Positions 1-7,598 of a stretch of DNA of 7,988 nt are shown here, one piece after another. Within the stretch, counting starts at the first letter, position 1; each line of letters starts with the position of its first letter. The DNA comes from an uncultured Eubacterium sp. Lineage in GTDB: Bacteria; Bacillota; Clostridia; Peptostreptococcales; Anaerovoracaceae. The position numbers and the translations under genes were made by a program. The DNA is taken from assembly GCA_900542385.1 (NCBI GenBank), contig UQNP01000083.1, forward strand, positions 1 to 7,988. The letters are read 5' to 3'. The notes under the pieces were generated by a model. The model did no database searches, was not told where the DNA came from, and saw nothing but the letters and a program-made list of their open reading frames with translations.

Positions 1-4
1 TGTT

Positions 5-33
5 ATATTATCAAATTTACTCCCGCTTGTCAA
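5..33 (-). promoter_or_regulatory. Possible sigmaA promoter firing leftward out of the window
   Basis: Read on the minus strand, a perfect -35 hexamer TTGACA (28-33) is followed after exactly 17 bases by TAATAT (5-10), which matches the -10 consensus at 4 of 6 positions. GATAAT (7-12) matches at 5 of 6 but with a short 15-base spacer. The element sits just after the stop codon of the U32 gene, where a promoter for the next leftward gene would be expected. That gene is outside the window, so this rests on motif match and position only. I see no terminator hairpin for the U32 gene in these 38 bases. Confidence 0.35.
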
Positions 34-38
34 TCTTT

Positions 39-2195
39 TTACCTATCTTTTTCTTCCCTTTTTTTGATTATTTTTTTGTCATCGCTGAAAGCATTGAAAA
101 CATCATATGTAACACCCTTTCTGTCGATCAAAATACTTGTCCCGAGATCACATTCTGTGATCATTAACGGAATATTTTCCTCTTTTACCATCTCACATGA
201 AGGCTGCACAACCTCCACTCCTATCTCCTCATAAGCTTTAACGCTCTGCATATTATATGCATTAAGACCGCTTCCGCCGAAAATCTTTATACCTTCATCT
301 CTAAATTCTTTGATCCACCCGATATTATTGAGCATTATTCCTCTGTCGCATACCCTTTTTACTATATTATTGAAGTTTTCTTCAATGTAACTGTCGAGTT
401 TTCCTTTGCTTACATTAAATACATAAGGAATATCATCTGTGTTTTCTTCCGAATCCTTTTCCATATAAATCTCAATCGGTATATATTTGAAAGCTTTTTT
501 GTCCGGCGCATGACTTACAGAAAAATATTCTTGAATATCTTTTTCATCCGCTTCGTTATCTCTTCTACTATATATACCTTCTTTCATCGCCGCTTCCTCA
601 AGCTTGTCCCCGCCAATACTTTTCCTGTCCTTTCTGACGGCTTCACGTCTCATTTCCATGATCGCACCCGCTCCTCTTCTTCTCATATCATTTATTTCCG
701 ACGCAGGTATAAACGGCATTCCCTCTGTTTGAACATCGATCCTGCCCGGTGAAAAAGGTGTGGAGCCGAGCTTTGACAGCTGTGCCTTTATTTTGTTTTC
801 ATCAGTTGCCTTATCTGTTGCTCTGCCTGTTATACCACTGCCTTCTACTCTTACAGATATGTCTCCCTCTCTATCGACGATCTCAAGTTCAGGGACCGAC
901 CCTATACTCGCTTTGAAAACCATATCTATCGCGCTTTTTCTGCGTTCTCCTCTTGAATACGTCTCTTCCGCTGCTTTAAGCAGCTCTTTATCCGTAACTT
1001 TATATATCTTGTCTCCCCTTCTCACTTTTTCTTTTATATCGCCTATCCTGACGATCCCGCCGGAAAGCTCTTTTATATATGTAACTACATTGCCGGCAAC
1101 ATTGCTTCCTCTTATCTCAACGCCGTCGCCCATCGAAAGCTTTCCCTCAAGCTTGACATCGATAAGCTTTCTGCTCAAAGCAGAGGATCCGCCTTTTCTC
1201 ATTTCATTTTCCTGTCCTGCTGTTACCGTTCCTATAAAGACGCCTCTGTTTTTCGGACTTTCACCTGAAAGGATATTCTCTTTCGGATTTCCTCTAAGGT
1301 ATTTCTGCGTAAATCCTCCGCGGTTGAATATCTGCAAAAGCTTGTTCATATCTTCATCTGACACGTCTGCTCTCCCCGTCTGCGCATACATGTCCATATA
1401 TTTTCTGTAGATACTTGTAACAACGGCAACGTATTGCGGAGATTTTAATCTTCCTTCTATTTTAAAAGAATCCACACCTGCCTCGCATAGCTCTCCGATG
1501 CTTCCTATATAACATATATCTTTCGGACTGAGAAAGTAGCCTTTCTCTCCCCTGTCGTTCTCATACGGGAGTCTGCAAGGCTGCGCGCACAGTCCCCTGT
1601 TGCCGCTCCTGCCGTTTGCTCCTCCCAACATCCTGCTCATCTGACACTGTCCGGAATAGCACATACAAAGCGCACCGTGCACGAACACTTCCACCTCACA
1701 CGAAGTTTTTCCGCTGTGACACTCATCAGACACTTCTCTTATTTCTTCAAGGGAAAGCTCTCTTGCCGGCACGACCCGCGAAAATCCCAGTTCTTTCGCA
1801 GTTTCCACTCCCTGTCTGTTGTACAAGGTCCCCTGCGTCGAAAGATGCAGAGGAAAATCAGGGAAATATCTGCGCACCAGCCGGCTAAGTCCTATATCCT
1901 GAACTATAAGCGCATCCGCCCCTGCCGAATACAGGAAATCCACGTATGAAAACGCTCTGTACAGTTCATCATCTCTTATAAGAGTATTGAGAGTGACATA
2001 TATCTTTACATTGCGTTCATGGGCATAATCTATGGCCCTGAGCATATCATCATCTGTAAAGTTTTCTGCTTTTATCCTGGCATTGAAAAACGGTCCGCCC
2101 ATGTATACGGCATCGGCACCGTTCTGGACAGCCGCTTCAAGCTGCTGTATTCCTCCTGCCGGCGATAAAAGCTCAGGTATTTTTCTCGCAATCAT
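39..2195 (-). CDS. U32 family peptidase with DUF3656 region (RlhA/collagenase-like)
   Basis: About 718 residues from the ATG at 2195. The N-terminus PELLSPAGG (7-15) and GADAVYMGG (26-34) begin the TIM-barrel-like U32 domain. The family signature runs over about 169-187 (EVFVHGALC, then YSGQCQMS), followed by GNRGLCAQPCRLPY (198-211) and SFKIEGRLKS (243-252). Cysteines 177, 184, 203/207 and 228 are candidate [4Fe-4S] ligands, as in characterised U32 members. A DUF3656-like middle region and a weaker C-terminal part follow. Despite the 'peptidase' name, studied relatives make O2-independent hydroxylations: RlhA on 23S rRNA C2501, TrhP on tRNA U34, UbiU/UbiV on ubiquinone precursors. An RNA-modifying cytoplasmic enzyme is therefore the best guess, with the substrate unproven. 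Start choice: an in-frame TTG at 2213 adds six residues but has no AGGAGG-like site. The ATG also lacks one but leaves a family-like N-terminus. The C-terminus appears short (see findings). Stop is TAA at 39-41. Confidence 0.88.
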   Translation of the reverse strand: MIARKIPELLSPAGGIQQLEAAVQNGADAVYMGGPFFNARIKAENFTDDDMLRAIDYAHERNVKIYVTLNTLIRDDELYRAFSYVDFLYSAGADALIVQDIGLSRLVRRYFPDFPLHLSTQGTLYNRQGVETAKELGFSRVVPARELSLEEIREVSDECHSGKTSCEVEVFVHGALCMCYSGQCQMSRMLGGANGRSGNRGLCAQPCRLPYENDRGEKGYFLSPKDICYIGSIGELCEAGVDSFKIEGRLKSPQYVAVVTSIYRKYMDMYAQTGRADVSDEDMNKLLQIFNRGGFTQKYLRGNPKENILSGESPKNRGVFIGTVTAGQENEMRKGGSSALSRKLIDVKLEGKLSMGDGVEIRGSNVAGNVVTYIKELSGGIVRIGDIKEKVRRGDKIYKVTDKELLKAAEETYSRGERRKSAIDMVFKASIGSVPELEIVDREGDISVRVEGSGITGRATDKATDENKIKAQLSKLGSTPFSPGRIDVQTEGMPFIPASEINDMRRRGAGAIMEMRREAVRKDRKSIGGDKLEEAAMKEGIYSRRDNEADEKDIQEYFSVSHAPDKKAFKYIPIEIYMEKDSEENTDDIPYVFNVSKGKLDSYIEENFNNIVKRVCDRGIMLNNIGWIKEFRDEGIKIFGGSGLNAYNMQSVKAYEEIGVEVVQPSCEMVKEENIPLMITECDLGTSILIDRKGVTYDVFNAFSDDKKIIKKREEKDR

Positions 2196-2224
2196 CAATT
2201 TACACGCTTTCAATTATACTTCAC

Positions 2225-2253
2225 TTGAGGTACGGTTTCTCATAGTATATAAT
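2225..2253 (+). promoter_or_regulatory. SigmaA-type promoter of the AI-2E family gene
   Basis: TTGAGG (2225-2230, 4 of 6 to TTGACA) and a perfect TATAAT (2248-2253) are separated by exactly 17 bases. The predicted start of transcription is the A run at about 2260-2262. The leader would then be only about 16 bases, just enough to hold the Shine-Dalgarno sequence, so little room remains for RNA-level control. Confidence 0.7.
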
Positions 2254-2272
2254 AAAATCAAATCGGAGGAAA
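2244..2272 (-). promoter_or_regulatory. Probable promoter of the U32 gene
   Basis: On the minus strand TATACT (2244-2249, 5 of 6 to the -10 consensus) lies 17 bases after TTTCCT (2267-2272), a weak -35 with about 3 of 6 matches. Transcription would start near 2237, giving a leader of about 42 bases to the ATG at 2195. Its -10 overlaps by two bases the -10 of the rightward promoter. A perfect TATAAT at 2213-2218 is an alternative -10 but has no -35 at a proper distance. Confidence 0.45.
2264..2270 (+). promoter_or_regulatory. Ribosome binding site of the AI-2E family gene
   Basis: CGGAGGA contains GGAGG at 2265-2269, seven bases before the ATG at 2277. This near-consensus site with ideal spacing fixes the start of the gene. 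Confidence 0.8.
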
Positions 2273-2276
2273 GAGT

Positions 2277-3584
2277 ATGGAAAAACTAAAAGAAATAATG
2301 AAAGACAACGCATTCATCAGAAGAAGCGTATTTATTCTGTTCAATGCCGTACTTCTTTATATACTGTACGTTGTTATAAGCAACATAGATGCCGTATCGT
2401 CAGCTTTAGTCAGCGGATTTTTCACGCTTGTGGGCGCTTTCCAGCCGCTGATAATCGGTCTCATCCTTGCGTATCTGCTTAACCCTCTCGTATCTTTCAT
2501 CGACAATAAACTGATGATGAGACTGGGTAATATGCCGCAGGATCCGATAAAAGCTGAAAAAAAGCGAAACAGAGGCCACCTTATAAGCGTCCTGATCACA
2601 TATATACTCGTGATCGCCGCCGTCATAGCGATAATATATGGTTTTCTTGTAATGATAGTGGGCCATGTTGTAATAACTGACATATCTTCTCTTGCCGACA
2701 ACGTGATCGCCGCCGTAACAAACTACGAGCAGTCCATCAAAAGCTGGATATCCAACAACATCGGCAGCAATATAGTATCGGATAAATTCACCGATTTTAC
2801 AGGTTATCTGATGACCTGGCTCAGCGATAATGTAAGCGCCACCTCTGTCATCACGTTCTTTACCGGAATAGGAGGAAATGTTGTCGATGTAGTGGTCGGT
2901 ATAATCATAAGTATATATCTTATGAAGGACAAGAATTTCTTCCTGGGGCTGTGGAGAAAATTCCTCCACCTCACTCTCCCTCAAAAAGGAAATGCCGTAC
3001 TTACGGAAACTCTTGGAGAAATAAACATCGTCCTTTCTAAATTCATAAGAGGAGCACTGCTCGATTCCCTGTTCGTGGCTATCCTCGCATCCATAGGTCT
3101 CTCTGTGCTCGGTCTTGAGGCCGCAGTCTTCATCGGTGTATTCGCCGGCATTGCGAACATCATACCTTACTTTGGACCGGTCCTGGGAATGATACCCGCC
3201 TTCCTAATGGGTATATATACAGGAGGTTTCTGGCACGGAGCCATTGCCGTTATCATCCTTCTTGTGGTCCAGCAGATAGATTCCAACATAATCTATCCTA
3301 AGGTAGTCGGCACTTCAACAGGGCTTCATCCTCTCATGGTGCTTCTTGCCGTAAGCGTATTCGGCTACTTCGGAGGCATCCTCGGAATGCTCCTTGCTGT
3401 TCCTACCGCCGGTATCATACAGATCTTCGTCGTAAAATGGGCCAACAGCAGAGAAATAAAAATGAAAAAACAAAAAGAGAAAAACACCGCCGCGATATCA
3501 CACGACGGTGCTGAAACTTCAGATACTGAAAATATCCAGGATAGTGCCGAAACCGAACAATCGGCCGGCAGCTCCAAAAATTAA
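2277..3584 (+). CDS. AI-2E/PerM family (UPF0118) transporter
   Basis: A 435-residue polytopic inner-membrane protein. Visible hydrophobic segments lie near residues 16-35, 43-73, 102-133, 197-216, 258-312 (two or more helices), 318-331 and 352-387. Between segments 3 and 4 is a soluble stretch (about 134-190), as usual in this family. Family landmarks are the IYLMKDKN motif (213-220), FIRGALLDSL (256-265), IPYFGPVLG (296-304), QQIDSNIIYPKVVGTSTGLHPL (in 332-353) and GILGMLLAVPTAGI (367-380). Family members have been tied to autoinducer-2 export, Na+/H+ antiport and other transport, so the substrate cannot be stated. The tail after about 388 is hydrophilic: first basic (KMKKQKEK), then rich in Ser, Glu and Asp to the end, probably a disordered cytoplasmic extension. 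The gene is monocistronic, diverges from the U32 gene, and its TAA stop overlaps that of the malic enzyme on the other strand. Confidence 0.93.
   Translation: MEKLKEIMKDNAFIRRSVFILFNAVLLYILYVVISNIDAVSSALVSGFFTLVGAFQPLIIGLILAYLLNPLVSFIDNKLMMRLGNMPQDPIKAEKKRNRGHLISVLITYILVIAAVIAIIYGFLVMIVGHVVITDISSLADNVIAAVTNYEQSIKSWISNNIGSNIVSDKFTDFTGYLMTWLSDNVSATSVITFFTGIGGNVVDVVVGIIISIYLMKDKNFFLGLWRKFLHLTLPQKGNAVLTETLGEINIVLSKFIRGALLDSLFVAILASIGLSVLGLEAAVFIGVFAGIANIIPYFGPVLGMIPAFLMGIYTGGFWHGAIAVIILLVVQQIDSNIIYPKVVGTSTGLHPLMVLLAVSVFGYFGGILGMLLAVPTAGIIQIFVVKWANSREIKMKKQKEKNTAAISHDGAETSDTENIQDSAETEQSAGSSKN
3581..3584. other. Tail-to-tail gene overlap (shared TTAA)
   Basis: The palindrome TTAA provides both stop codons: TAA at 3582-3584 for the rightward AI-2E family gene and TAA at 3583-3581 for the leftward malic enzyme gene. 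No intergenic DNA and no hairpin-plus-T-run terminator is visible near the junction on either strand, so each transcript probably runs some distance antisense into the other gene. Confidence 0.9.
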
Positions 3585-4741
3585 TTATTATCTTTCCACG
3601 CCTTTTCTACGGCAGCGGCAACAGTATCAGCTGCGCCAGGATGGAAAGCACTCGGTATTATATAATCCGCGGAAAGTTCGTCTTCGCCTATTATTCCGGC
3701 AAGGGCGTAGGCTGCCGCGGTTTTCATTTCTTCAGTTATTCTCTTTGCTCTCGCAGCGAGGGCCCCCTTGAACAGTCCCGGGAATATGAGCACGTTGTTT
3801 ATCTGATTAGGATAATCGGATCTTCCCGTTCCCACTACCGCTGCTCCAGCTTTAAGGGCTGCATCAGGAAGTATCTCCGGCTCCGGATTTGCCATGGCGA
3901 ATATTACCGCATCTTTGTTCATGCTCTTCACCATATCTTCCGTAAGCACTTTCGCCGCCGAAACTCCTATGAACAAATCTCTGCCCTTAACTGCATCTGA
4001 CAGACTCCCCGATATCTGCTCTTCGTTTGTGATCGCCGCAAGTCTTTTCTTAGCTTCGTTGAGATCACCTCTGCCTCTCGTCAGTATGCCTTTGCTGTCA
4101 CAGGCTATGATATCTTTTATACCAAGATTTATAAGCATCCTCGCAATGGCCGTACCTGCGGCTCCGGCTCCGTTTATCACTGCTCTCATCGAAGACAGCT
4201 CTCTCTTCGTAAGCTTTGCAGCGTTTATAACTGCGGCTGACACCACTACAGCAGTACCGTGCTGATCATCGTGGAACACAGGTATATCCACCTGTGCCTG
4301 AAGCTTTTCTTCTATCTCAAAGCATCTCGGTGCGGAGATATCCTCCAGGTTTATTCCTCCAAGTGTAGGCGCTATATTTTTTACTATATTCACTATTTCA
4401 TCTACATCCTGAGTTTCAAGACATATAGGGAAGGCATCTATGCCTGCGAACTCTTTGAACAGAAGAGACTTCCCATCCATTACCGGAATGGACGCGAGCC
4501 CTCCTATATTGCCGAGTCCAAGCACAGCGGAACCATCCGATACGACAGCTACTGTGTTTGATTTGTTTGTATATTTATATACGTCCTCAGGATTTTCCTT
4601 TATCTTTCTGCACGGCTCAGCAACGCCGGGCGTATAAGCGGTCGACAGGTCGTCTTTGGTTTCCACCTTCACTTTGCTTGCAACCGCCATCTTGCCTTTA
4701 TGCTCTTCGTGCATTTTCAGCGATTCTTTGTAGTAATCCAT
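3581..4741 (-). CDS. Malic enzyme (oxaloacetate-decarboxylating), small bacterial type
   Basis: A 386-residue cytoplasmic enzyme that oxidatively decarboxylates malate to pyruvate and CO2 with NAD(P)+ and a divalent metal. The length fits the small bacterial class without the phosphotransacetylase-like extension of MaeB. Residues seen: YTPGV with the expected catalytic Tyr36; [11 protein letters not shown] with the expected catalytic Lys91; metal ligands in [10 protein letters not shown] (Glu133, Asp134) and HDDQHGTA (Asp158/159); Rossmann loop GAGAAG (191-196) with Asp215 at the end of the second strand; MANPEPEI (283-290); [19 protein letters not shown] (306-324). NAD versus NADP preference cannot be settled by eye. 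The start at 4741 is supported by AAAGG (4750-4754) with an 8-base spacer. It lies 22 bases after glnS and is probably the last gene of the operon. In a fermenter it could supply pyruvate and reducing power from malate, or run in reverse anaplerotically. Confidence 0.95.
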   Translation of the reverse strand: MDYYKESLKMHEEHKGKMAVASKVKVETKDDLSTAYTPGVAEPCRKIKENPEDVYKYTNKSNTVAVVSDGSAVLGLGNIGGLASIPVMDGKSLLFKEFAGIDAFPICLETQDVDEIVNIVKNIAPTLGGINLEDISAPRCFEIEEKLQAQVDIPVFHDDQHGTAVVVSAAVINAAKLTKRELSSMRAVINGAGAAGTAIARMLINLGIKDIIACDSKGILTRGRGDLNEAKKRLAAITNEEQISGSLSDAVKGRDLFIGVSAAKVLTEDMVKSMNKDAVIFAMANPEPEILPDAALKAGAAVVGTGRSDYPNQINNVLIFPGLFKGALAARAKRITEEMKTAAAYALAGIIGEDELSADYIIPSAFHPGAADTVAAAVEKAWKDNN

Positions 4742-4749
4742 ATTCTCAA

Positions 4750-4754
4750 CCTTT
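4750..4754 (-). promoter_or_regulatory. Ribosome binding site of the malic enzyme gene
   Basis: AAAGG on the minus strand, eight bases before the ATG, inside the 22-base gap after the glnS TAG stop. It is weaker than the AAGGAG sites of glnS and the thiolase gene upstream. Confidence 0.6.
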
Positions 4755-4763
4755 CATCTCGAT

Positions 4764-6398
4764 CTATTTTTTCCACGAACTTTTGAGTCCCACTATTTTA
4801 TTGAACACCTTTTCATCATCGGTGGTCAGTTTCTCGTCGGCTATATAATATCCCTTTCTGAAAAACTGGAATCTTTCCCCCGGTTTTGCATCCATTACGG
4901 ACGGCTCCGCATATCCGAAGCTTTCTTTGAGAGAATCAGGATTCAATTTCTGTTCGCCGTTCTCGTCATCTACCATCAGATAATCGTAGTTTCGTATTTT
5001 TATTTTCACTGCCGTCTTAGCATCCACCCAGTGTATCGTGCCCTTTACTTTCCTTCCTTCAAATCCGCTTCCGCTTTTAGTCTCAGGATCGTAGGTGCAC
5101 AGAAGCTCTTTCACTGAGCCATCTTCGTTTTTCACCACTTCATTGCACGTTATGAAGTAAGCGCCTTTGAAGCGCACTTCGTTGCCGGGGAACAGTCTGA
5201 AATATTTTTTCACAGGCACTTCCATGAAATCATCGCCGTCAACGTAAAGCTCACGGCTGAAAGGAACTTTTCTCGACCCAAGCTCTGGATTTTCCCTGTT
5301 GTTTTCGATATCCATCTCTTCCGACAAATCCTCAGGATAATTGGTTATCACAACTTTAATAGGATTTTCGACAACGTTCCTGCTCTCTACTTTGCTCTTC
5401 AGGTCTTCTCTCACGCAGTGCTCAAGAACGCCTACGTCCACAGTACTGTTGGCCTTCGATACTCCTATCCTTTCGCAGAAATCTCTGACCGCTTCAGGAG
5501 TATAGCCTCTTCTTCTTATCCCTGCTATGGTCGGCATCCTCGGATCGTCCCATCCGTCCACACTGCCGTCTTCCACCATCGACTTTAGATATCTCTTGCT
5601 CATAACAGTATTCGTGAGATTAAGTCTCGCGAACTCTATCTGGCGAGGAGGCTTTTCCCATTTTCCCACTTCTTTGATCACCCAGTCGTACAGAGGTCTG
5701 TGGTCTTCAAACTCGAGGGTACATATGGAATGGGTTATTCCCTCTATTGCGTCTTCAATAGGATGAGCGAAATCGTACATAGGATATATGCACCACTTAT
5801 CTCCCGTATTATGATGAGGTGCATGGGCGATCCTGTATATAACAGGGTCTCTCATATTTATATTCGGAGAAGCCATATCTATTTTGGCTCTCAAAACCTT
5901 TTCTCCGTCAGCGTAACGTCCCTCTTTCATTTCTTCAAAGAGTTTCAGGTTTTCTTCAACGCTTCTGTTCCTGTAAGGGCTTTCCTTTCCCGGCTCTTTC
6001 AAAGTGCCGCGGTATTCCCTTATCTGTTCAGCATTCAGGTCGCATACAAAAGCTTTTCCTTTTTTTATGAGATCTACGGCACATTCATACATCTCATCGA
6101 AGTAATCGGAGGCCCACAGCCTTTTATCCCACTGAAATCCCAGCCATCTAACATCTTCTTCTATTGATGCCACGTATTCCATGTCTTCTTTAACAGGATT
6201 TGTGTCATCGTATCTTAAATTGCATTTGCCGCCGTATTTTTCAGCAGTTGTAAAATTAAGACATATAGATTTAGCGTGCCCTATATGAAGATATCCGTTA
6301 GGCTCCGGAGGAAAACGTGTGTGTATCTTATCTGCACACTTTCCCTCTTCCAGATCTTTATCTATCATATTGTGTATAAAATTATTAACATCCGCCAT
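4764..6398 (-). CDS. glnS: Glutaminyl-tRNA synthetase (GlnRS)
   Basis: A 544-residue class Ib aminoacyl-tRNA synthetase that charges tRNA-Gln with glutamine. It resembles E. coli GlnRS (about 554 residues) along its whole length. Visible marks: [20 protein letters not shown] (29-48) with HIGH at 38-41; the GlnRS-type DDTNPVKED (64-72); RGTLKEPGK (130-138); [10 protein letters not shown] (201-210); [21 protein letters not shown] (219-239), typical of the Glx-tRNA catalytic core; the KMSKS-equivalent VMSKRY (265-270); [10 protein letters not shown] (282-291); then the two anticodon-binding beta-barrels, about 340 to the end, with [11 protein letters not shown] (374-384) and [12 protein letters not shown] (449-460). 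All core motifs are intact, so it should be active. The start is fixed by GGAAGGAG eight bases before the ATG. It sits 21 bases after the thiolase gene and 22 before the malic enzyme gene. The stop is TAG. Confidence 0.97.
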   Translation of the reverse strand: MADVNNFIHNMIDKDLEEGKCADKIHTRFPPEPNGYLHIGHAKSICLNFTTAEKYGGKCNLRYDDTNPVKEDMEYVASIEEDVRWLGFQWDKRLWASDYFDEMYECAVDLIKKGKAFVCDLNAEQIREYRGTLKEPGKESPYRNRSVEENLKLFEEMKEGRYADGEKVLRAKIDMASPNINMRDPVIYRIAHAPHHNTGDKWCIYPMYDFAHPIEDAIEGITHSICTLEFEDHRPLYDWVIKEVGKWEKPPRQIEFARLNLTNTVMSKRYLKSMVEDGSVDGWDDPRMPTIAGIRRRGYTPEAVRDFCERIGVSKANSTVDVGVLEHCVREDLKSKVESRNVVENPIKVVITNYPEDLSEEMDIENNRENPELGSRKVPFSRELYVDGDDFMEVPVKKYFRLFPGNEVRFKGAYFITCNEVVKNEDGSVKELLCTYDPETKSGSGFEGRKVKGTIHWVDAKTAVKIKIRNYDYLMVDDENGEQKLNPDSLKESFGYAEPSVMDAKPGERFQFFRKGYYIADEKLTTDDEKVFNKIVGLKSSWKK

Positions 6399-6406
6399 AA
6401 TGTTTT

Positions 6407-6414
6407 CTCCTTCC
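6407..6414 (-). promoter_or_regulatory. Ribosome binding site of glnS
   Basis: GGAAGGAG on the minus strand lies within the 21-base gap after the thiolase TGA stop, eight bases before the glnS ATG. It is a strong site that should allow efficient initiation independent of upstream ribosomes. Confidence 0.75.
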
Positions 6415-6419
6415 GATCA

Positions 6420-7598
6420 TCAGCGCTCAACTATCATAGCCGTGCCCTGTCCTCCGCCTATGCACAGCGTTGCAAGGCCCGTGGATGCATCTCTTTTCTG
6501 CATCTCGTATATCAATGAAATAAGTATCCTGCATCCGGAGGCTCCGATAGGATGTCCCAGAGCTATCGCTCCTCCGTTTACATTGAGTTTATCCATATTG
6601 AAGCCCAGTTCTTTTCCTACAGCTACCGATTGAGCTGCAAAGGCTTCGTTGGCTTCTATCAGTTCTATGTCTTCCATAGATAATCCGGCTTTCTCAAGAG
6701 CTTTACGCGTAGAAGGAACCGGGCCTATACCCATTATCTTAGGCTCTACACCTGCAGAAGCGTATGACTTGATACTGCACAGAGGAGTTATCCCAAGCTC
6801 ATTCGCCTTTTCCTCCGACATGACTACAACTGCTGCTCCCGAATCGTTAAGTCCTGAAGAATTCGCTGCGGTAACCATGCCGCCTTCCTTGAATGCCGGT
6901 CTGAGGCCGCTGATGCTTTCCACCGTAACTCCCTCTTTAGGGTATTCATCTGTATCGAAGATCTTTACTTCACCTTTTCGCTGAGGAACCTGTACCGGAA
7001 CTATTTCATCTTTGAATCTTCCCGATCTCACCGCCTTAACGGCCTTTTGCTGTGAGGCTGCCGCAAATTCATCCAGTTCTCGTCTCGTAAGCCCCCATTG
7101 ATCGCAAACGTTTTCGGCGGTTATACCCATGTGTATGCCGTTGAACGCATCTGTCAGTCCATCGTTTATCATCATATCTATCAGCCTGCTTTCGCCCATC
7201 CTGGCGCCCCATCTTGCAGCAGGCACTGCATATCCTGCCATAGACATGCTCTCTGCACCGCCGGCTACGATGATATCTGCATCTTCAGCTTTTATCATCT
7301 GAGCTGCAAGTGAAACGGCTCTCAGTCCTGAGCCGCAGACTTTATTGAGAGTAAACGCCGGAACCTCCTTAGGGATGCCTGCATCCATTGCCATCTGTCT
7401 CGCAACGTTCTGTCCGAGTCCTCCCTGCAGAACATTGCCCATAACCACTTCATCTACAGATGCCGGATCAACTCCGGCTCTCTTCAAAGCTTCTCTTATG
7501 CAGACAGCACCTAATTCTCTTGCCGGTACGTTTTTAAGCGTTCCTCCGAATGAGCCGATCGGCGTTCTTGCCGCTCCTGCTATAACCACCTTACGCAT
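6420..7598 (-). CDS. thlA: Acetyl-CoA C-acetyltransferase (biosynthetic thiolase)
   Basis: A 392-residue cytoplasmic thiolase that condenses two acetyl-CoA to acetoacetyl-CoA, the first step toward butyrate and other C4 products in Clostridia. The length equals that of C. acetobutylicum ThlA, and similarity is visible throughout. Catalytic features: nucleophile Cys88 in NKVCGSGLR (85-93), NEAFAAQ (317-323), His349 in [14 protein letters not shown] (342-355) and Cys379 in CIGGGQGTA (379-387). Internal marks are HMGITAEN (156-163), [12 protein letters not shown] (191-202) and [15 protein letters not shown] (242-256). The start ATG overlaps the previous gene's stop (TAATG) and has AAGGAG seven bases upstream, so translation is probably coupled. 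The symbol is assigned by resemblance to clostridial thlA; atoB-type naming is equally possible. Some residues reported to govern the ThlA redox switch differ here (see findings). Confidence 0.96.
   Translation of the reverse strand: MRKVVIAGAARTPIGSFGGTLKNVPARELGAVCIREALKRAGVDPASVDEVVMGNVLQGGLGQNVARQMAMDAGIPKEVPAFTLNKVCGSGLRAVSLAAQMIKAEDADIIVAGGAESMSMAGYAVPAARWGARMGESRLIDMMINDGLTDAFNGIHMGITAENVCDQWGLTRRELDEFAAASQQKAVKAVRSGRFKDEIVPVQVPQRKGEVKIFDTDEYPKEGVTVESISGLRPAFKEGGMVTAANSSGLNDSGAAVVVMSEEKANELGITPLCSIKSYASAGVEPKIMGIGPVPSTRKALEKAGLSMEDIELIEANEAFAAQSVAVGKELGFNMDKLNVNGGAIALGHPIGASGCRILISLIYEMQKRDASTGLATLCIGGGQGTAMIVER

Noticed and set aside
760..1410. A 216-codon plus-strand reading frame opposite the U32 gene
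   Set aside because: It is Ser/Leu/Pro-rich antisense translation of a clear coding gene, with no recognisable domain and no ribosome binding site.
2406..2984. A 192-codon minus-strand frame opposite the AI-2E family gene
   Set aside because: The Tyr/His/Asp-rich composition is what antisense of membrane-protein codons gives. No family motif is seen.
3546..3565. Inverted repeat GCCGA / TCGGC as a terminator for the AI-2E family gene
   Set aside because: A five-base stem with a ten-base loop inside the coding frame, and no T run directly after it.
3667..3720. Two CCGCGG palindromes about 40 bases apart
   Set aside because: They are short, lie within conserved malic enzyme codons and have no flanking repeat or T run; chance is enough.
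3894..4265. Plus-strand frames of about 100-125 codons opposite the malic enzyme gene
   Set aside because: They are shadows of a strongly conserved enzyme, overlap one another in different frames and have no supporting signals.
4742..4763. A three-codon upstream frame (ATG AAA GGT TGA) before the malic enzyme gene
   Set aside because: It overlaps the ribosome binding site by chance and has no site of its own; nothing suggests a leader peptide.
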